Shown: piece by piece, positions 7,674 through 15,755 of the stretch | How the letters are laid out: each line of letters starts with the position of its first letter | Numbering within the stretch: position 1 is the first letter of the stretch | NCBI GenBank assembly: GCA_002719135.1 | Contig: PBGU01000032.1 | Coordinates: 4,528-33,373 of the forward strand | Length of the DNA stretch: 28,846 nt | Source of the DNA: Gammaproteobacteria bacterium | GTDB taxonomy: Bacteria > Pseudomonadota > Gammaproteobacteria > Pseudomonadales > Azotimanducaceae | Direction: 5' to 3' | Notes under the pieces: generated by a model | The model's database searches: none | Seen by the model: only the letters and a program-made list of their open reading frames with translations | Told to the model about the DNA's origin: nothing | Program-made: the position numbers and the translations under genes

Positions 7674-8434
7674 GAGGCTGCCTTCGCAGCTTCTTCACGC
7701 GCATGACGGACTTTCTCGTTGGTCTGATTGAAGAGTAGTTCGCGGCGCTGTTTCTCTTCGTCTTCCGACAATTCACGTCTACCCAAATCGCGACCCACGC
7801 GATAGCCGGTCTCGACGGCCGGCCGTTCACGAACCGTATCCACCCATCGTTTCAGATGCGGGAACGTTTCCCACATCGTTTCGTCGATCATGCGTCCGAT
7901 CAACATGGCCCAAGGCCACGTTATAATGTCGGCAATGGTGTACTCGGGCCCCGCCAGATAGTCGTTAACGGAGAGTTGCGCGTCCATGACACCCGATAAT
8001 CGATCTACCTCGCCGACGAAACGTTTAATCCCATACTCAAGCTGCTTTGGATCGTCGGCAATATTACGACCATAGTTCTTGAAGTGGTTGGCATTACCCA
8101 TCATGGGACCCAGATTCGCCATTTGCCAGTGGACCCACTGCATCACCCGCGCTCTTTCGCGCGGCGTAGACGGAAGAAACATGCCGCACTTGTCGGCTAG
8201 ATACTCAAGAATTGCACCCGATTCAAATATCGTCACGGGATCACCACCATCCACCGGTTCGTGATCAACGATAGCTGGCATCCGGTTATTAGGGCTGATC
8301 CGCAAGAACTCCGGGCTGAACTGATCACCACCTCCAATATCGACCGGCACGATGTTGTAGTCCATTTCGCATTCTTCAAGCATGATTGTGGCTTTCCAGC
8401 CGTTCGGCGTCGGCCAGTAATGTACGTCAATCAT
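7670..8434 (-). CDS. Glutathione S-transferase-like protein
   Basis: With the start at ATG 8434 the protein is 254 aa; three further in-frame starts lie up to GTG 8467 and the choice is uncertain. The N-terminal thioredoxin-like domain has the cis-proline segment Arg-Met-Pro-Ala-Ile (51-55) and the glutathione-binding Phe-Glu-Ser-Gly pair (70-73). An all-helical C-terminal domain follows from about residue 90. The Trp-Pro-Thr-Pro-Asn-Gly start is typical of the bacterial Nu-like/YghU-like group. The C-terminal tail, about 40 residues rich in Glu, Lys and Arg, is unusual. It is coupled to an enoyl-CoA isomerase-like gene, so it may open, isomerise or dehalogenate a pathway intermediate with glutathione. 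That role is inference. Confidence 0.86.
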   Translation of the reverse strand: MIDVHYWPTPNGWKATIMLEECEMDYNIVPVDIGGGDQFSPEFLRISPNNRMPAIVDHEPVDGGDPVTIFESGAILEYLADKCGMFLPSTPRERARVMQWVHWQMANLGPMMGNANHFKNYGRNIADDPKQLEYGIKRFVGEVDRLSGVMDAQLSVNDYLAGPEYTIADIITWPWAMLIGRMIDETMWETFPHLKRWVDTVRERPAVETGYRVGRDLGRRELSEDEEKQRRELLFNQTNEKVRHAREEAAKAAS

Positions 8435-8581
8435 CTGCATTCCCATTGATCCACTGGTTTGCTTCACTTTAACCGACCAAATCGAAACCGACGAGTCCGG
8501 CGGTCAAGTTTTAGAATTCCGATCGGCGCTTAACCGATATTCAGACTCCATATATATGCTCGTTGCGCCGAAAAAATGGAC

Positions 8582-9436
8582 TCAACCATCGTAGAACCCC
8601 ATATGGTGCAATCCTAGGAGGCGACGTTCGCGATCCGACGTGATCCGTTCGATAGATTCCGGCTGTAGGTGGTTGACGATCGAGGTCGGTTTGATTCGCT
8701 GCGCGATATCGCGTCTGGCGTAGTGTATTTGTAAGAAAAATCGACCTTTATCCTCATCGGACGTCGGCAGTCGTCGGTGCCATACGTCCGAAACGAATAA
8801 CGCAACGTCACCTGCAAACGCGGTTAATGCGGTCACCCCTTCTCCCTGCCATTCGAGGTCTACATCGTGTAAACGTTCGACCGGCGGGAACAGACCCGAG
8901 TGGTGACTACGGGGAATAACCCCCGTCGGACCGCAGGCCACGGGACAATCCATCAAAAAGATATGCACTCCGATGGCAAACACCGGATGTGGAATGTGTT
9001 CAGGCCAACTTTGGTCAGGACCCAGTGGAATATGTGGCCCGGCATCAATGTGCCATGCGCCACCACCGTGACGATGTTCGGTCTGGGCAGGATTTCTCCA
9101 ACACGTATTGGCGATGATGTGGGCGTCTTCCCCAAGTAACGGGTCAATGACATCGAGGATTTCTCTTCGCCCGACGAGTTTTTGACACAGTCCGCTACGA
9201 TTGAACATTTCGTAGCGAAAGTCGTCTTCGATACCGCCCCGTTTATTCCCCCCTCGACCGTCCGGCGGTAGTTGCTCATAGACCGACTCGATCTCGGCTT
9301 TGGCAGCAGCAATCTCGTCCGCCGTAAACGCGCTTCGAATAATCGCGTACCCATCTCGCTCTAATTGAACCGCGGCTTCGGGCACCGGATCTTCGCGAAC
9401 CACCAAATAGCCACCCGGCCGCACCCTTTTCAGCAT
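8582..9436 (-). CDS. Phytanoyl-CoA dioxygenase (PhyH)-family Fe(II)/2-oxoglutarate oxygenase
   Basis: A 284-aa protein with a strong start: AGGAGG lies 7 bases before ATG 9436. A complete non-haem iron triad is visible: His129-Ile-Asp131 in Trp-His-Ile-Asp-Ala-Gly, and His220 in Asp-Val-Trp-His-Arg-Arg. Arg232, in Gly-Arg-Phe-Phe-Leu-Gln, is the likely 2-oxoglutarate anchor. The Ile-Pro-Arg-Ser-His segment near 174-178 is the usual PhyH double-strand turn. Such enzymes hydroxylate an unactivated C-H bond with 2-oxoglutarate and O2. It heads a minus-strand unit, although 147 bp separate it from the glutathione transferase start, so that pair may be transcribed independently. The substrate is unknown. 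Confidence 0.87.
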   Translation of the reverse strand: MLKRVRPGGYLVVREDPVPEAAVQLERDGYAIIRSAFTADEIAAAKAEIESVYEQLPPDGRGGNKRGGIEDDFRYEMFNRSGLCQKLVGRREILDVIDPLLGEDAHIIANTCWRNPAQTEHRHGGGAWHIDAGPHIPLGPDQSWPEHIPHPVFAIGVHIFLMDCPVACGPTGVIPRSHHSGLFPPVERLHDVDLEWQGEGVTALTAFAGDVALFVSDVWHRRLPTSDEDKGRFFLQIHYARRDIAQRIKPTSIVNHLQPESIERITSDRERRLLGLHHMGFYDG

Positions 9437-9676
9437 GTTGCGCCTCCTGTTCGTGTCGTTATTCAGGGCGAACCGACCCTTAGTTTTCGACCTCCAGTCG
9501 TACTAAGTATCGCTGATTTCGAAAAACAATCCTCTCGTGCATCTCGCAACTCGGACTCCGTGGTGACCAAGCGTTGACGTCATTGGCGAGGTAATTAACC
9601 CGACAACTAATGTTGCCGCGTCGACCCGCCTCGAAACCGCGCTACACTGACTCAAGGTTCGCTGACTGGGTTAATT
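9437..9676. promoter_or_regulatory. Divergent intergenic region between PhyH-like and CaiB genes
   Basis: 240 bp separate the PhyH-like gene (minus) from the first CaiB/BaiF gene (plus). The AGGAGG site for the PhyH-like gene lies at its left end. Promoters for both directions must lie here, but no convincing -35/-10 pair was found. TTGACG near 9574 has no -10 at a proper distance, and TACACT near 9644 has only a weak -35. No coding frame or hairpin of note was seen. Confidence 0.4.
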
Positions 9677-10864
9677 GTGTCGATACCGCTCTCTGGAATT
9701 CGTGTACTTGATTTTTCCCGCATCATTGCGGGTCCCCTCGCTACACAACATCTCGCCGATCTTGGTGCGGAGGTCATTAAGATTGAAAATCCGATTACAG
9801 GGGACGAGGTGCGAGGCTGGGACTCAACCGGCCAGCCAGGTATCAGCTCTTTTTTCACGGCGTTTAACCGAAGCAAAAAGAGTGTGGCCATCGACCTTAA
9901 AACGAATCGGGGCCAAGCGCTCGCTCGCAACCTTGCCAAACATTGTGATGTTCTCGTCGAAAACTTTCGACCCGGCGTCATGACGAAATTCGGCCTCAAC
10001 GAATCGATCCTTCGATCCGAAAACCCAGCGCTGATCTATGTTTCGATTAGTGCCTATGGGGCAACGGGGTCGATGTCGGACCGGCCCGGGCTAGATCCGG
10101 TTCTGCAAGCTGAGTCGGGCATGATGGCGATGACGGGGTTCGAAAACGGGCCACCTTTGCGCCATCCTCTATCGATTATCGATACCCTGACCGCCGTTCA
10201 AGCGCTTTCGGCAATATCGGTAGCACTGTACGCTCGCACGTCCCATGGCCGCGGCGATTTCATCGACCTCGCGCTCTACGACACCGCCATTGGAGCCTTG
10301 AACAACGCGGCACTCGGCTACCTAACGTCGGGTGATCTACCTCCGAAAACCGGCAACAGTCACATGCAAGCAACGCCCGTCGATCTGTTTCAAACCAAAA
10401 CTGAACCGCTTTACATGGCCGTTGGAAGCGACCGGTTGTTCCGACGTTTTTGTGAAGACGTCATTGAACGGCCAGACCTCGCCATCGATGATCGTTTCAA
10501 GACGCCTGCCGATCGACGTTTACATCGCGACGAACTGAAAGAAATAATCGAGGGCGCACTCAAGAAGGAACCCGCTGATTTCTGGTTGGAACGTCTACGG
10601 CACCTTCCTGCCGGCAAGGTCCGTTCCCTCGATAATGCGCTCCGGGCCGATGAGACCCGTGAACGCAACATGCTCTGGACCATCAATCAGGGTGATCGAA
10701 TTCAAGAGGTTCTAGGCAGTCCCTTCAAGTTCGATTACCACGAATTGTCGCCACCGAAACCGCCGCCTCAACTTGGCGCCGATACGCGAGAGGTTTTACG
10801 GGATCTCTTGGCGCTTACGAGCGAAGAACTAGATGATCTGCGTCGACTCCGGATCATTCGCTAA
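9677..10864 (+). CDS. CaiB/BaiF-family CoA-transferase
   Basis: A 395-aa class III CoA-transferase. The N-terminal Gly-Ile-Arg-Val-Leu-Asp-Phe-Ser segment and the Ala-Gly-Pro with Gly-Ala-Glu-Val-Ile-Lys-Ile-Glu region are the family signatures. Asp202, in Ile-Asp-Leu-Ala-Leu-Tyr-Asp, aligns with the catalytic Asp (Asp169 of formyl-CoA transferase) that forms the acyl anhydride. The start is GTG 9677 with only a weak ribosome site, chosen because the family motif begins a few residues later. Such enzymes move CoA between carboxylic acids without ATP. The gene stands alone on the plus strand. With no acyl-CoA synthetase in the window, it may do the activating step. Acceptor acid and CoA donor are unknown. 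Confidence 0.9.
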   Translation: MSIPLSGIRVLDFSRIIAGPLATQHLADLGAEVIKIENPITGDEVRGWDSTGQPGISSFFTAFNRSKKSVAIDLKTNRGQALARNLAKHCDVLVENFRPGVMTKFGLNESILRSENPALIYVSISAYGATGSMSDRPGLDPVLQAESGMMAMTGFENGPPLRHPLSIIDTLTAVQALSAISVALYARTSHGRGDFIDLALYDTAIGALNNAALGYLTSGDLPPKTGNSHMQATPVDLFQTKTEPLYMAVGSDRLFRRFCEDVIERPDLAIDDRFKTPADRRLHRDELKEIIEGALKKEPADFWLERLRHLPAGKVRSLDNALRADETRERNMLWTINQGDRIQEVLGSPFKFDYHELSPPKPPPQLGADTREVLRDLLALTSEELDDLRRLRIIR

Positions 10865-10943
10865 CGCCCACCGTAAGAGCCTTTGGCATTCGGTTAGCGC
10901 ATGTCGTAAGGCCGTATCGAACGCATCAATGCTTGAGGGCCCA

Positions 10944-11468
10944 CTAACTCCCACGCACATACACCCGTTGTAACCTCACGTCTCGTCCCTCGGTCTTCAC
11001 ATCGACCGTCACCAGTAGCCGCGAGCCAGCAGCCTCTAGCTTCATCTCCTCACGACCAGTGATATCGTCTCGTCGCGATAGGATGACCAATACACCGTTG
11101 CTCCAACCAGCTTCGATTTGCCAGAAGTTCCGTTGCGTTCTACCCCACGTAACGTCCCGATAGGTACCGTTCGAATAACGAATACCCAGTGAATCGTCGT
11201 TCTGTTCAATCACCAGTCGCTCAGCCGCAACAACCGGGAAATCCTGGACAACAAAAGCGGCCGACGCATTTACGTTTTTCTGTTTTCCCCGAGCGATATC
11301 CATATCTTCTGCACGACGAATAGCCTTCGTATCCGGTGCAGAGTCGCTTGAGTTCGCATCGAGCAACCACTCTCCTGTTAGATCGAATCCAACGGGAATC
11401 GCAAGCGATAAAGACTCACACCCCGTCACAAGCGCCAGCAGGAACGCAACCGTCAACGATCTTTTCAC
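10944..11468 (-). CDS. Small predicted lipoprotein of unknown function
   Basis: Starting at GTG 11468 the protein is 174 aa. Its first 17 residues form a textbook lipoprotein signal: Lys-Arg, a hydrophobic stretch, then Leu-Val-Thr-Gly-Cys with Cys17 as the acylated residue. The mature part has Thr-Gly-Glu-Trp-Leu-Leu, an Asp/Ser-rich stretch and beta-type segments, but I recognise no family. An ATG 30 bases upstream would put ten extra residues before the signal. Neither start has a good ribosome site. The gene begins 7 bases after the stop of the alpha/beta hydrolase and is probably co-transcribed with it. The product is likely anchored in the inner or outer membrane. Confidence 0.75.
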   Translation of the reverse strand: MKRSLTVAFLLALVTGCESLSLAIPVGFDLTGEWLLDANSSDSAPDTKAIRRAEDMDIARGKQKNVNASAAFVVQDFPVVAAERLVIEQNDDSLGIRYSNGTYRDVTWGRTQRNFWQIEAGWSNGVLVILSRRDDITGREEMKLEAAGSRLLVTVDVKTEGRDVRLQRVYVRGS

Positions 11469-11475
11469 CTGCGTG

Positions 11476-12306
11476 TTAAAGAAAGGTGCGGACTGCATCT
11501 AGAAAGCCATCGGGTTTATCGAGCGGTACTGGATGTCCCGAACCAGGAACTTCCACAAGTCTGCAATCGTTAGCGATAGACACGAATTTATCCGCTACTT
11601 CCCGGGATAGTAAGGGGCTATTCTCGCCCCGGATCAATAACGTCGGTACGTTAAACGCGGCGACCGATTCCCACCCCTCTTGAACCCCAAGCCGGAGTCT
11701 TTGATTCGCCGGATCGCGCAATGCGCGGTCGTATCGGTAGGTCCAACGGCCTTGATCCGTTCTCATTAACGAGGCCCTGACCCGATCATAGTGATGGCCC
11801 TCTGGTGGAACAGGGTTATCGGCACGGGCTCTTTGAAAGGCGTCTTCCGGAGAATCGAAAACGTCGCTCCGTGCCACACTCTGTTGGATATTTCGAATTC
11901 CTTCCGAGGCGATCTCGGGCGCGATATCGACGATGACTAAACGCTCGAGTTGAACCGGCTGTTTACCGGCATACGCGATAGCAACCAACCCACCCATGGA
12001 CAACCCCAATAAAACAAATTCCTCAAGTTCAAGGGCTGAGACGAACGCTTCTAGATCGGCAACCATCTCCAACGTCCCGTATTGATCGGCTGGTGCCCAC
12101 GCAGTTTCACCGTGACCACGTTGATCCAGCGCGAGTACCCGGTATTGTTTTGACATGACTTCTGCGAACGCGTCCCACGAACGACAGTGGCCCGTGTACC
12201 CGTGTAGCAACACCAAATCTCGTGCACTGGATTGCTGCGGCGCCCAATCTCGGTAGTGAAATCGTAACCCTCTCAGTTCAATCAATTCATCGATAACTTC
12301 CGTCAT
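11476..12306 (-). CDS. Alpha/beta hydrolase
   Basis: A 276-aa protein. The open frame runs 28 codons further upstream, but ATG 12306 is preceded by GGGAGGAA with 4-base spacing and gives a normal N-terminus. The oxyanion segment is Leu-His-Gly-Tyr-Thr-Gly (about 34-39). The nucleophile elbow is Gly101-Leu-Ser103-Met-Gly-Gly, and His258 in Gly-Ser-Gly-His-Pro is the general base. The acid usually found after strand 7 is not obvious: the Arg-Gly-Glu-Asn-Ser-Pro segment has no Asp at the expected place. Asp127 or Glu228 may serve instead. Family members hydrolyse esters, lactones or ring-cleavage products. It is divergent from the CMD-family gene 52 bp away. Confidence 0.87.
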   Translation of the reverse strand: MTEVIDELIELRGLRFHYRDWAPQQSSARDLVLLHGYTGHCRSWDAFAEVMSKQYRVLALDQRGHGETAWAPADQYGTLEMVADLEAFVSALELEEFVLLGLSMGGLVAIAYAGKQPVQLERLVIVDIAPEIASEGIRNIQQSVARSDVFDSPEDAFQRARADNPVPPEGHHYDRVRASLMRTDQGRWTYRYDRALRDPANQRLRLGVQEGWESVAAFNVPTLLIRGENSPLLSREVADKFVSIANDCRLVEVPGSGHPVPLDKPDGFLDAVRTFL

Positions 12307-12358
12307 CCGATTCCTCCCAAACCGATACACTGACGCCACAAGCCGACGAGAAAACGAC

Positions 12359-12928
12359 ATGCAGAAACCGTCCGTTCCGATGTTACCCAAAGAAGAGGCC
12401 GAACGCCGTGCCGGAGAGCAACAGATGCAGGAACGCTTCGCGGAACTGAGCGTATTCCGTATCCTCCTTAATCAACCGTCACTGGCTCGGGAAATTGCGA
12501 ACACTCTTACCAGCCTACTTTTTGAAGACAACGTTCTAGATCCTCGGTTACGCGAATTACTGATAATGCGAATCGCTTGGGTTCGAGGATCGGATTACGA
12601 ATGGACTCAACACTGGCGAGTCGCTCGCGGACTCGATATTCCACAGGCAGATCTTTTAGCTGTTCAAAACTGGAACAGTGCGTCCCATTTATCCGATACA
12701 GACCGAGCAGTCTTGCAGGCGACCGACGATTGCCTCGACGTTGGTTTCATCCAACCCAACACGTGGGATTCAATTAAAGTTCACCTGAAGACTCCAGCAG
12801 AGCAAATCGAACTCGTCATTGCCATTGGTAACTGGATGCTATTCGCCCAGCTACTACGAAGTCTGAATGTCCCGCTCGAGGACGGAATCCGTTCTTGGCC
12901 ACCCACAGGATCCGGCCCACAAGCTTAA
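12359..12928 (+). CDS. Carboxymuconolactone decarboxylase (CMD)-family protein
   Basis: A 189-aa all-helical protein of the CMD/AhpD superfamily. The core is Arg-Glu-Leu-Leu-Ile-Met-Arg followed by a Tyr-Glu-Trp-Thr-Gln-His segment (about 79-84). This is the form in which the Cys-x-x-Cys of peroxidase members is replaced, so a redox role is unlikely. CMD members include the 4-carboxymuconolactone decarboxylase PcaC and many proteins of unknown role found next to amidohydrolases. The start ATG 12359 has only a weak GAGAA upstream. It leads a plus-strand run with the amidohydrolase 113 bp downstream. The fold is clear; the activity is not. Confidence 0.82.
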   Translation: MQKPSVPMLPKEEAERRAGEQQMQERFAELSVFRILLNQPSLAREIANTLTSLLFEDNVLDPRLRELLIMRIAWVRGSDYEWTQHWRVARGLDIPQADLLAVQNWNSASHLSDTDRAVLQATDDCLDVGFIQPNTWDSIKVHLKTPAEQIELVIAIGNWMLFAQLLRSLNVPLEDGIRSWPPTGSGPQA

Positions 12929-12970
12929 ATGCAAACACAACGAATCTTCTCAGTCCCGGGGAAGCGTTTG

Positions 12971-12987
12971 TCCGAAAGGTCTTCGGA
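12971..12987. repeat. Short perfect inverted repeat upstream of the amidohydrolase gene
   Basis: TCCGAA and TTCGGA flank a 5-base centre, 54 bp before the amidohydrolase ATG. It could be an operator or a weak hairpin in the leader. There is no following T-run, so it is not a Rho-independent terminator. Six-base arms occur by chance fairly often, so this is only tentative. Confidence 0.25.
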
Positions 12988-13041
12988 ACCGGGTGTCGAT
13001 TTGGAACAGAACTGCGGTAGTCTTGGTTTTGAGGAACAAAC

Positions 13042-14187
13042 ATGAACTACCAGATCATCTCGGCAGACTGCCATATCGATCTTCCATGGCTACCTGAAGA
13101 CCTATTTACTAACGAAGCCGCAAACCATTTCAAAGATCGTATGCCTTTCGTTTCGGAGACCGAAAAAGGTCGGTTCTGGGTATCTCGAACCGGTGCCCAG
13201 TTCGGACTTCAAAATGGCATGGGTTCGGCGGGACGAACATATGTGCCTGGTCAGATTCACCGCTCCGATCGGATGGCGGAACAGGGCCTCTATCGCGACG
13301 GTGAACTCGGTATTCCACGACTCACGGACCCGAAGTTGCGGATCAAGGATCAGGATCTTGATGGCGTTCAAGCGGAAGTTATCTACGGCGTCCTTGGTGC
13401 TTCGACTCGTCTCGACGATGATGATGCAGCCTCGGAGCTATTGCGTATCTATAACGAATGGTTGGCGACGTTCTGTGAAGTTGCTCCTGACAGATTCGCA
13501 GGTCTCGCCAGCATTCCGAGCCACGACGTCGATGCCGCACTTACTGAAGTCAGTCGTGTGGCAAAACGCGGGGCTCTTCGAGGCATTGAAGTCGCGAATA
13601 CGCATGAGATGGCACCGCTTTTTGACACATCCTGGGAACCTCTTTGGGCGATGGCCGAAGAAGCGAGCCTTCCTGTGCACTATCACACGATTGGTCCGCG
13701 GATCGACTATCACTTTGATGACTTGGGACCTTTGCAACGACGTCAGGCATTTGCAGTGCACATTACGAGTTTCCAGCTAGCTATGGCGAAGATCATCATG
13801 GAGATTATTTACGGTGGCGTCCTGGAAGCACACCCGAATCTGAAAATTGTAATCGGTGAAAGTGGTATCGGTTGGATTCCATACATCCTCGAACATATGG
13901 ACCTTGAATGGGAAGATCAATTTAAGGACTTAACCCTCACGATGAAACCGTCGGAATATTGGAAGCGACAGTGCTTCGCTACCTACCAAAGTGATCCCAT
14001 TGGCCTTCGCTTGCTCGACATACTTGGCGAGGACAACGTTATGTGGGGCAGTGACTTTCCCCACCCCGACGGAGTTTGGCCAGATTCGAAAGATTTCATC
14101 AACCGCGAATTAGCCAACGTTCCCATGCCAATAAAACAAAAGATCACCTGTAATAACGCCGCTGGTCTCTACGGGTTTAACATTTGA
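13042..14187 (+). CDS. Amidohydrolase_2-family metal-dependent hydrolase or decarboxylase
   Basis: A 381-aa TIM-barrel protein of the ACMSD-like branch of the amidohydrolase superfamily. The first metal motif is Asp9-Cys-His11, where most relatives have Asp-x-His or His-x-His. His213 in Val-His-Tyr-His is the next ligand. The Gly-Glu273-Ser-Gly-Ile-Gly-Trp segment follows, and Asp338 in Trp-Gly-Ser-Asp-Phe-Pro-His is the catalytic or metal Asp. A GAGGAAC ribosome site lies 5 bases before the ATG. Relatives decarboxylate or hydrolyse aromatic acids and ring-cleavage products (ACMSD, LigW, LigJ), but many are uncharacterised. The stop overlaps the TTG start of the following hydrolase, so the two are coupled and may act in sequence. 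Confidence 0.88.
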   Translation: MNYQIISADCHIDLPWLPEDLFTNEAANHFKDRMPFVSETEKGRFWVSRTGAQFGLQNGMGSAGRTYVPGQIHRSDRMAEQGLYRDGELGIPRLTDPKLRIKDQDLDGVQAEVIYGVLGASTRLDDDDAASELLRIYNEWLATFCEVAPDRFAGLASIPSHDVDAALTEVSRVAKRGALRGIEVANTHEMAPLFDTSWEPLWAMAEEASLPVHYHTIGPRIDYHFDDLGPLQRRQAFAVHITSFQLAMAKIIMEIIYGGVLEAHPNLKIVIGESGIGWIPYILEHMDLEWEDQFKDLTLTMKPSEYWKRQCFATYQSDPIGLRLLDILGEDNVMWGSDFPHPDGVWPDSKDFINRELANVPMPIKQKITCNNAAGLYGFNI

Positions 14188-14930
14188 AGAGAGCTGTCCA
14201 CCGAGGTCAATACATCGCCTATCAAACGTTCGAAGGCCCGACGCCAAACGCGTCAACCGTGTTGCTTCAACATGGCCTTCTGAGCCGAAGAAAGTCGTGG
14301 GAAGACGTCGGCTACGTGGATGCTCTAACAGCAAACTTCAACGTCATTACTGTGGATTCGCTAGGGCACGGTGAAAGTGACAAACCCAACGACGCAAAGT
14401 TCTATGAGCGAAAGCAGCGGGCCGGTGACGTTGTCGCCGTACTCGACGCCGAATCAATCACGTCGGTCCACTACATCGGATACTCGATGGGTGGATGGAT
14501 CGGCACAGGAATGGCCTTGCATCATCCCGACCGACTCACGTCCCTAACCATCGGCGGTTGGGACCCCATCGGTGGACTCTCGACCGTTCCCGCAATTGGT
14601 ACATTTGACGATTTGTTTAAACGAGCGCGTGTATCGGCCCCCACCCTGACAGCGTGGGTAACGTCAAACGTGCTGCCGGGGCTCGAAGCGTGCTGGAACG
14701 CATTGAAGGAGACTGACTGTTCTGAAGTAGCGCTTTCCGACCTCGATGTCCCAGTACTCCTCTGGTCCGGCTTGGCGGACGGTTGCTTGGGCGCGCTCAA
14801 ACGTCTCCAGTCGCAATACCCGCAATATCGACTGTTGGTGGTGCCGGGGGATCATGTCGCGGCCCGTATGATCCACACGAAGGAGAGTATTGAAGGCCTA
14901 CTGAGCTTTCTCGAGCGAGCCCAACACTAA
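14184..14930 (+). CDS. Alpha/beta hydrolase coupled to the amidohydrolase
   Basis: A 248-aa protein starting at TTG 14184; the start overlaps the TGA of the amidohydrolase gene. The full triad is visible: Ser101 in Gly-Tyr-Ser-Met-Gly-Gly, Asp199 in Gly-Leu-Ala-Asp-Gly, and His224 in Pro-Gly-Asp-His-Val. The oxyanion segment is Leu-Gln-His-Gly-Leu-Leu (27-32). It resembles 3-oxoadipate enol-lactonases and ring-cleavage-product hydrolases in general form. Position suggests it processes the product of the amidohydrolase. Its last four bases (CTAA) overlap the end of the convergent PhyH-like gene. The hydrolase assignment is safe; the substrate is not known. Confidence 0.88.
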   Translation: MKRAVHRGQYIAYQTFEGPTPNASTVLLQHGLLSRRKSWEDVGYVDALTANFNVITVDSLGHGESDKPNDAKFYERKQRAGDVVAVLDAESITSVHYIGYSMGGWIGTGMALHHPDRLTSLTIGGWDPIGGLSTVPAIGTFDDLFKRARVSAPTLTAWVTSNVLPGLEACWNALKETDCSEVALSDLDVPVLLWSGLADGCLGALKRLQSQYPQYRLLVVPGDHVAARMIHTKESIEGLLSFLERAQH

Positions 14931-15676
14931 GGTTGATCCAGCACGCGCTTATGAGCTTCTACGGACGGTGGCGCCATGAGTCGAAGTTGTTGTTCGGTCG
15001 CATCGGGGTACGCTGATACATCAAACGGTCTCTTGCGCCAAGTTGAATGGGGTGGACTGTATTTGTATAGCAGCGTGCGGCGCTCATGGTCCGCAGTCCA
15101 GGCAGACGTCCCGTGAATGAGGGCTTCCGTAAAAATTAATACATCACCCGCAAGCAATTCGGGTTGAACCACGTAATCCGTCGTTCGCTCAAATTGACGA
15201 ACGTCGTCCGGAAAAGCTCTGAGAAAATTAGTTTTGTGGCTCCCGGGAACGCAGACAAAACCACCATGACCAACACGGGCATCTGTCAATGCCCAGGTAG
15301 CTACAGTCAAACCATTACGCATCATGCCATCACTGTAGTGGTACCAATGATCTGTCTCAAAGATCCTAGGCCCGCCATGGAGCGCATTACGTACCGCGCC
15401 CGCCTTCATGAATATGCAGTAATCGTGGTCGATGCGTAAACGACTTCCGATCAATTCCACCAAGTACGGCAACACTTTGGGGTGATCGATTAGATCAAGA
15501 AATCGCGGATGCCAGCGTGAAATGTCCTCGGTTCGGCGGAATAGTCCATCGTCGGCTTCTTCAGGCCATACGCGATCAGCAAGTACCGAAAGCTCCGCGC
15601 ATTCTTCCTGCGAGAGGACATTTCGGATAACCAGGTAACCTTGAAGATCGAATTGAAATTTTTCCTCATCCGTCAT
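14927..15676 (-). CDS. PhyH-like protein lacking the canonical HxD motif
   Basis: With the start at ATG 15676 the protein is 249 aa; two further in-frame ATGs lie upstream to 15700 and none has a clear ribosome site. It has a PhyH-type fold pattern: Gly-Tyr-Leu-Val-Ile near the start, Val-Pro-Gly-Ser-His-Lys in the middle, and Leu-Ala-Gly-Asp-Val-Leu-Ile-Phe. His188 in Ala-Leu-Ile-His-Gly-Thr is the likely distal iron ligand, and the Glu-Arg-Arg segment at about 198-200 the likely 2-oxoglutarate anchor. The place for HxD instead reads Leu-His100-Gly-Gly102-Pro. This form is shared by a large environmental branch of the family of unknown activity. It probably belongs to the unit with the thioesterase, 79 bp upstream. 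Confidence 0.8.
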   Translation of the reverse strand: MTDEEKFQFDLQGYLVIRNVLSQEECAELSVLADRVWPEEADDGLFRRTEDISRWHPRFLDLIDHPKVLPYLVELIGSRLRIDHDYCIFMKAGAVRNALHGGPRIFETDHWYHYSDGMMRNGLTVATWALTDARVGHGGFVCVPGSHKTNFLRAFPDDVRQFERTTDYVVQPELLAGDVLIFTEALIHGTSAWTADHERRTLLYKYSPPHSTWRKRPFDVSAYPDATEQQLRLMAPPSVEAHKRVLDQP

Positions 15677-15755
15677 GGCACCCATACAACGCCCCCACAT
15701 ACTTGATGGAACATTAGGAACCGCCGCGCCACCTCCACCGCGTTATCACCCTCGA

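Noticed and set aside
10865..10943. Possible bidirectional terminator between the convergent CaiB and lipoprotein genes
   Set aside because: No hairpin with adjacent T- or A-run could be found by eye.
14927..14930. Convergent genes sharing CTAA at their stops
   Set aside because: Short convergent overlaps are common in compact genomes and suggest nothing special here.
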